From assembly GCA_030836345.1 (NCBI GenBank), contig JAURQA010000228.1, forward strand, positions 1 to 19,088: a stretch of DNA of 19,088 nt. The letters are read 5' to 3'. The position numbers and the translations under genes were made by a program. The notes under the pieces are model-generated. The model saw nothing but the letters and a program-made list of their open reading frames with translations, had not been told where the DNA came from and did no database searches. This DNA comes from Bacteroidota bacterium. GTDB lineage: Bacteria; Bacteroidota; Bacteroidia; NS11-12g; UBA955. Below are positions 16,303 through 19,088 of this stretch, one piece after another (position 1 is the first letter of the stretch; each line of letters opens with the position of its first letter).

Positions 16303-17327
16303 TACATCAAAATCTCATTGGCCTTACTTGCAATAAAATGGGCATCGTTCTCAGTCATAGAAGGTAAAATAGGGATGGAAATAGTTTGATTATACAATGA
16401 AACAGAACTTGGAAAAGAAGCATCTTCCAAACCCAAAGTTCTATGATTCAAGCAGTCTACTCCTTGTCTAACATGTATTCCATATTCCAAAAATTGGGAT
16501 TTTACCTCTTGAAAGTTTTTAGCAGACTTTAATAAGTATTTAAACTTCATAGATTGGTATGCTATCTTCTCAAAATCTTGATTTAATTCTGGATTAATAT
16601 TATTTCGATAAACCTCTCTTAGTATTTCTCTTTTTTCTAATGTGGCTTTAAGTCTATTAAACTGACTTAATACTAGAGCCGATATAATATCTGTGCCCTT
16701 TGTATATCTCGGATTATTGGAGGCTTCCTTTTGTATTTTAGAGTATATAAATTCGTCATTAACAAAGAGCATTCCCCCCTCACCTCCGGGCAGCGTTTTA
16801 GTTCCATGAAACGATGTAAAGGCATAATCCGTAAACGATCCTGTTCTTTTCTCCTTAATTAGAGAGCCAAAGCTTTGACAAGTATCCTCTATCACTGGGA
16901 TGTTCAATGTTTTTAGTTGTTCGTCATACCCATTTATCCCCTGGGTATGCACCACTATTATGGCTTTGGTTTTTTTTGATATCTTAGATTTAATAGATTC
17001 AAAACTCACCACCCAAAAAGCATTGGTATCGCATAACACTGGTTTAGCCCCAATGGCTTGAACAGTTAATAAAACCTTTTCACATACATAAGAAGGCATG
17101 ATAACTTCATCTCCAGATGAAACACCCAGGCCTTCCAATAAAAGAGCCATGGCTTGAGACCCATTCCCTGTAAATAATCCATAACTTTTACCCAAATATT
17201 CGGCCAAGCTGGCTTCTAAACTTTGGGTTACGCTGGATTTTGAAAGCATATTGCTTTCCAAAATTTTAGTAACCGCCAAAATATCAGAGGGATCTGTAAC
17301 TGGTTGATTATGGTTAAATATTTTCAT
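16302..17327 (-). CDS. DegT/DnrJ/EryC1/StrS family nucleotide-sugar aminotransferase
   Basis: PLP-dependent aminotransferase that converts a keto group on a nucleotide sugar to an amine, usually with glutamate as donor. At 341 residues it is shorter than the typical 360-400. FTGNGSQAMALLL (52-64) binds the cofactor phosphate, EDTCQSFGS (147-155) holds the Asp148 that contacts the pyridine nitrogen together with Gln151, and SFHGTKTLPGGEGGM (172-186) carries Lys177, the expected Schiff-base lysine. Its ATG shares a base with the 4,6-dehydratase stop (TAATG). The pair therefore probably makes UDP-4-amino-4,6-dideoxy-HexNAc, as PglF-PglE do in bacillosamine and legionaminic acid routes. No matching N-acetyltransferase gene is visible. 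Regiochemistry (4- versus 3-amination) and stereochemistry cannot be read from sequence. Confidence 0.9.
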   Translation of the reverse strand: MKIFNHNQPVTDPSDILAVTKILESNMLSKSSVTQSLEASLAEYLGKSYGLFTGNGSQAMALLLEGLGVSSGDEVIMPSYVCEKVLLTVQAIGAKPVLCDTNAFWVVSFESIKSKISKKTKAIIVVHTQGINGYDEQLKTLNIPVIEDTCQSFGSLIKEKRTGSFTDYAFTSFHGTKTLPGGEGGMLFVNDEFIYSKIQKEASNNPRYTKGTDIISALVLSQFNRLKATLEKREILREVYRNNINPELNQDFEKIAYQSMKFKYLLKSAKNFQEVKSQFLEYGIHVRQGVDCLNHRTLGLEDASFPSSVSLYNQTISIPILPSMTENDAHFIASKANEILM

Positions 17328-19088
17328 TACTTGTCCAATGCAGCAAAAACTGAGTTATTACTCTTATAATCGGGTACAAAATTTTTGATGGATTTTATAA
17401 TCTCTGTTTTATTATCCATAGACTTTAATTGCTCTGATAACTGATTCATAAAAGCCTCTACTTCCTTAAATGGAAGGGGGTTTACTTTGCTAATCATAAT
17501 TTTTGGATGATGAGTAGGCACAGATTTCTCACTTTCTGTAATTAACTCTTCGTATAACTTTTCCCCAGGACGCAATCCTGCAATTTCAATATCTATCTCC
17601 TTTCCAACTTCCAGCCCAGATAAATAAATCATTTTGACAGCCAAATCATAAATTTTTATTGATTTACCCATATCAAATACAAAAACTTCTCCTCCCTTAC
17701 CAATAGAACAGGCCTCTAAAACCAATTGACAGGCCTCTGGAATAGTCATAAAATATCGCGTGATATCTTTATGTGTAACTCTTACAGGCCCTCCGTTTTC
17801 TATTTGCTTCTTAAAAATAGGAATAACCGAACCGCTTGAACCCAAAACATTCCCAAAACGAGTGGTTATAAAGGATGTTTTAGATTTCTCATTTATTGAC
17901 TGAATATAAATTTCTGCAGCCCTCTTTGTTGCGCCCATAACATTGGTAGGTCTAACTGCCTTATCGGTGGAAACAAAAAGGAACTTTGCTACCCCAAATT
18001 CGTTGGCTTTATTAGCCAAAAGTGCTGTTCCAAATATATTCGTACGCACGGCGGCCAAGGGATTAAATTCCATAACCGGAACATGTTTGTAAGCAGCCGC
18101 ATGGTAAACGATATCTATGTTATGAATGCTAAATATTTCATCCAGAAACTTCTCATCTGTAATACTTCCAATATATGCCTCATAAACCGTGGATGAGTTG
18201 CTTTGCTTTGGCAAATGGTACAGTTCAAAAACGGGTGTTTCTGCCTGATCAATAATTATTATTTTCTTCGGATTATAATGGGCAATTTGCTTAACAAGTT
18301 CGGCACCTATTGAACCCGCCCCACCGGTTACAAGCACTATTTTTCCTGTCAAATGATTTTTTAGATGGTCCAAATCTAAATCTATTTCTCTCCTACCTAA
18401 TAGCTGAGCTACATTTATTGGTTTAATTTGATTAAAAGTAAGTTTCCCTTTGGCCCAATCTTCTATGGCTGGAACCACCTTTACCGAAATGCCTTTTTGA
18501 ATAAATCGTTCTACTATTTCTGATTTATCAAATGGGGAGATGTTTTGGATGGCAACAATTATTTCGTGTTCTAGATAATCACCCATTTTATCACAAGCCG
18601 TTTTAAATGAATATACTTTTAGGCCATCAATCGTTTTGTTTTGGACACTGGGATTATCATCAATAAAACCCTGTACGCTTGCCTTAGGCTTTAGTGCAGT
18701 ATAGGTCAATTGGCCGGCCGTTCCTGCTCCATAGATCCAATAGGTTGTTTGGGTCTTTCCCTTTTTTCCCTTTACCGATAATGAACTAGATAGAGCCCTG
18801 TAAAGAACTAAAACGATGCTAAAGCAACAAAACAAAAGAATATACGAAAATATAATATCAAGATTTGGTTGATATATAGATTCAACTGCCAATGTTAAAA
18901 CAAAGCCAACGAAGCTTGTTTTTAAAAGTATAAGTATATCTTTAATACTGGTTCGTTTAACAATGGCTAAATGCAATTTGGTACTAATAGAACTTACACT
19001 AAATGCGAGTGCTGGTAGCCAAAAAAAACGCTCAGTGAAAAATTCTAAACTCCTAAATAGTAAAGAAAAAGCTAAAACAATTCCAAAA
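17327..19088 (-). CDS. PglF/WbpM/CapD-type membrane UDP-HexNAc 4,6-dehydratase, 5' end cut by window edge
   Basis: Converts UDP-GlcNAc to UDP-2-acetamido-2,6-dideoxy-4-ketohexose at the inner membrane. The frame is open to the right window edge, so the start is missing; a TTG at 18976 could be taken for a start, but 37 further in-frame codons without a stop precede it. Of the 586 visible residues, hydrophobic segments lie at about 3-34, 50-72 and 76-98. A first nucleotide-binding fold has YGAGTAG (119-125), and the catalytic SDR domain has TGGAGSIG (254-261), AYKHVPVM (332-339), STDKAVRPTNVMGATKR (373-389) and RFGNVLGSSGSV (410-421). The Tyr of the usual YxxxK pair is Met384 with Lys388, the SMK arrangement described for WbpM-type enzymes. 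Family members have about 590-665 residues, so little is missing. It is the first visible gene of the block and is coupled to the aminotransferase. Confidence 0.95.
   Translation of the reverse strand, partial: FGIVLAFSLLFRSLEFFTERFFWLPALAFSVSSISTKLHLAIVKRTSIKDILILLKTSFVGFVLTLAVESIYQPNLDIIFSYILLFCCFSIVLVLYRALSSSLSVKGKKGKTQTTYWIYGAGTAGQLTYTALKPKASVQGFIDDNPSVQNKTIDGLKVYSFKTACDKMGDYLEHEIIVAIQNISPFDKSEIVERFIQKGISVKVVPAIEDWAKGKLTFNQIKPINVAQLLGRREIDLDLDHLKNHLTGKIVLVTGGAGSIGAELVKQIAHYNPKKIIIIDQAETPVFELYHLPKQSNSSTVYEAYIGSITDEKFLDEIFSIHNIDIVYHAAAYKHVPVMEFNPLAAVRTNIFGTALLANKANEFGVAKFLFVSTDKAVRPTNVMGATKRAAEIYIQSINEKSKTSFITTRFGNVLGSSGSVIPIFKKQIENGGPVRVTHKDITRYFMTIPEACQLVLEACSIGKGGEVFVFDMGKSIKIYDLAVKMIYLSGLEVGKEIDIEIAGLRPGEKLYEELITESEKSVPTHHPKIMISKVNPLPFKEVEAFMNQLSEQLKSMDNKTEIIKSIKNFVPDYKSNNSVFAALDK

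Noticed and set aside
18976..18976. TTG at 18976 as the true start of the 4,6-dehydratase
   Set aside because: The frame stays open for 37 more codons to the window edge, the added residues are hydrophobic as expected of the membrane domain, and the protein would otherwise lack part of that domain.

Overview
The window is one uninterrupted, co-directional block of surface-polysaccharide genes, all transcribed on the minus strand, so 5'-to-3' gene order runs from high to low coordinates. The DNA is AT-rich with the standard code, and junctions are very tight: seven gene pairs overlap by 1 to 4 bases as TAATG or ATGA. Shine-Dalgarno motifs are sparse, and the enzymes resemble those of Bacteroidota O-antigen/capsule loci. 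A marine or aquatic Bacteroidota (Flavobacteriia-like) host is my inference; no phylogenetic marker is present. Both ends of the window cut through a gene.

Promoter-proximal part (19088 to 13499): a membrane-anchored PglF/WbpM-type UDP-HexNAc 4,6-dehydratase (5' end cut), a DegT-family sugar aminotransferase, a divergent NodB/CE4-like deacetylase, an RraA-family aldolase-like protein and an ATP-grasp ligase. The first two would make a 4-amino-4,6-dideoxy-HexNAc nucleotide. The next three are unusual in such a place and may build and attach an acyl or amide group.

Middle part (13499 to 6291): three GT-B glycosyltransferases or glycosyltransferase-like proteins, a 620-residue AsnB-type amidotransferase, a PIG-L/LmbE deacetylase and a WecB-type non-hydrolysing UDP-GlcNAc 2-epimerase.

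Distal part (6206 to 1): a SAM methyltransferase, then NeuB, NeuC and NeuA homologues that make a CMP-activated nonulosonic acid (Neu5Ac or legionaminic type), a second AsnB-type amidotransferase of 563 residues, and an unidentified protein with one hydrophobic segment that runs off the left edge.

Together the genes make at least two sugar precursors (a 4-amino-6-deoxy sugar and a CMP-nonulosonate), decorate them (deacetylation, methylation, amidation, possible acylation) and transfer some of them. No flippase, polymerase, initiating phosphosugar transferase, chain-length regulator or recognisable sialyltransferase is visible; these must lie outside or be among the unrecognised proteins. No RNA genes, insertion sequences, CRISPR arrays or convincing terminators were seen, and no stretch over 300 bases lacks a gene.
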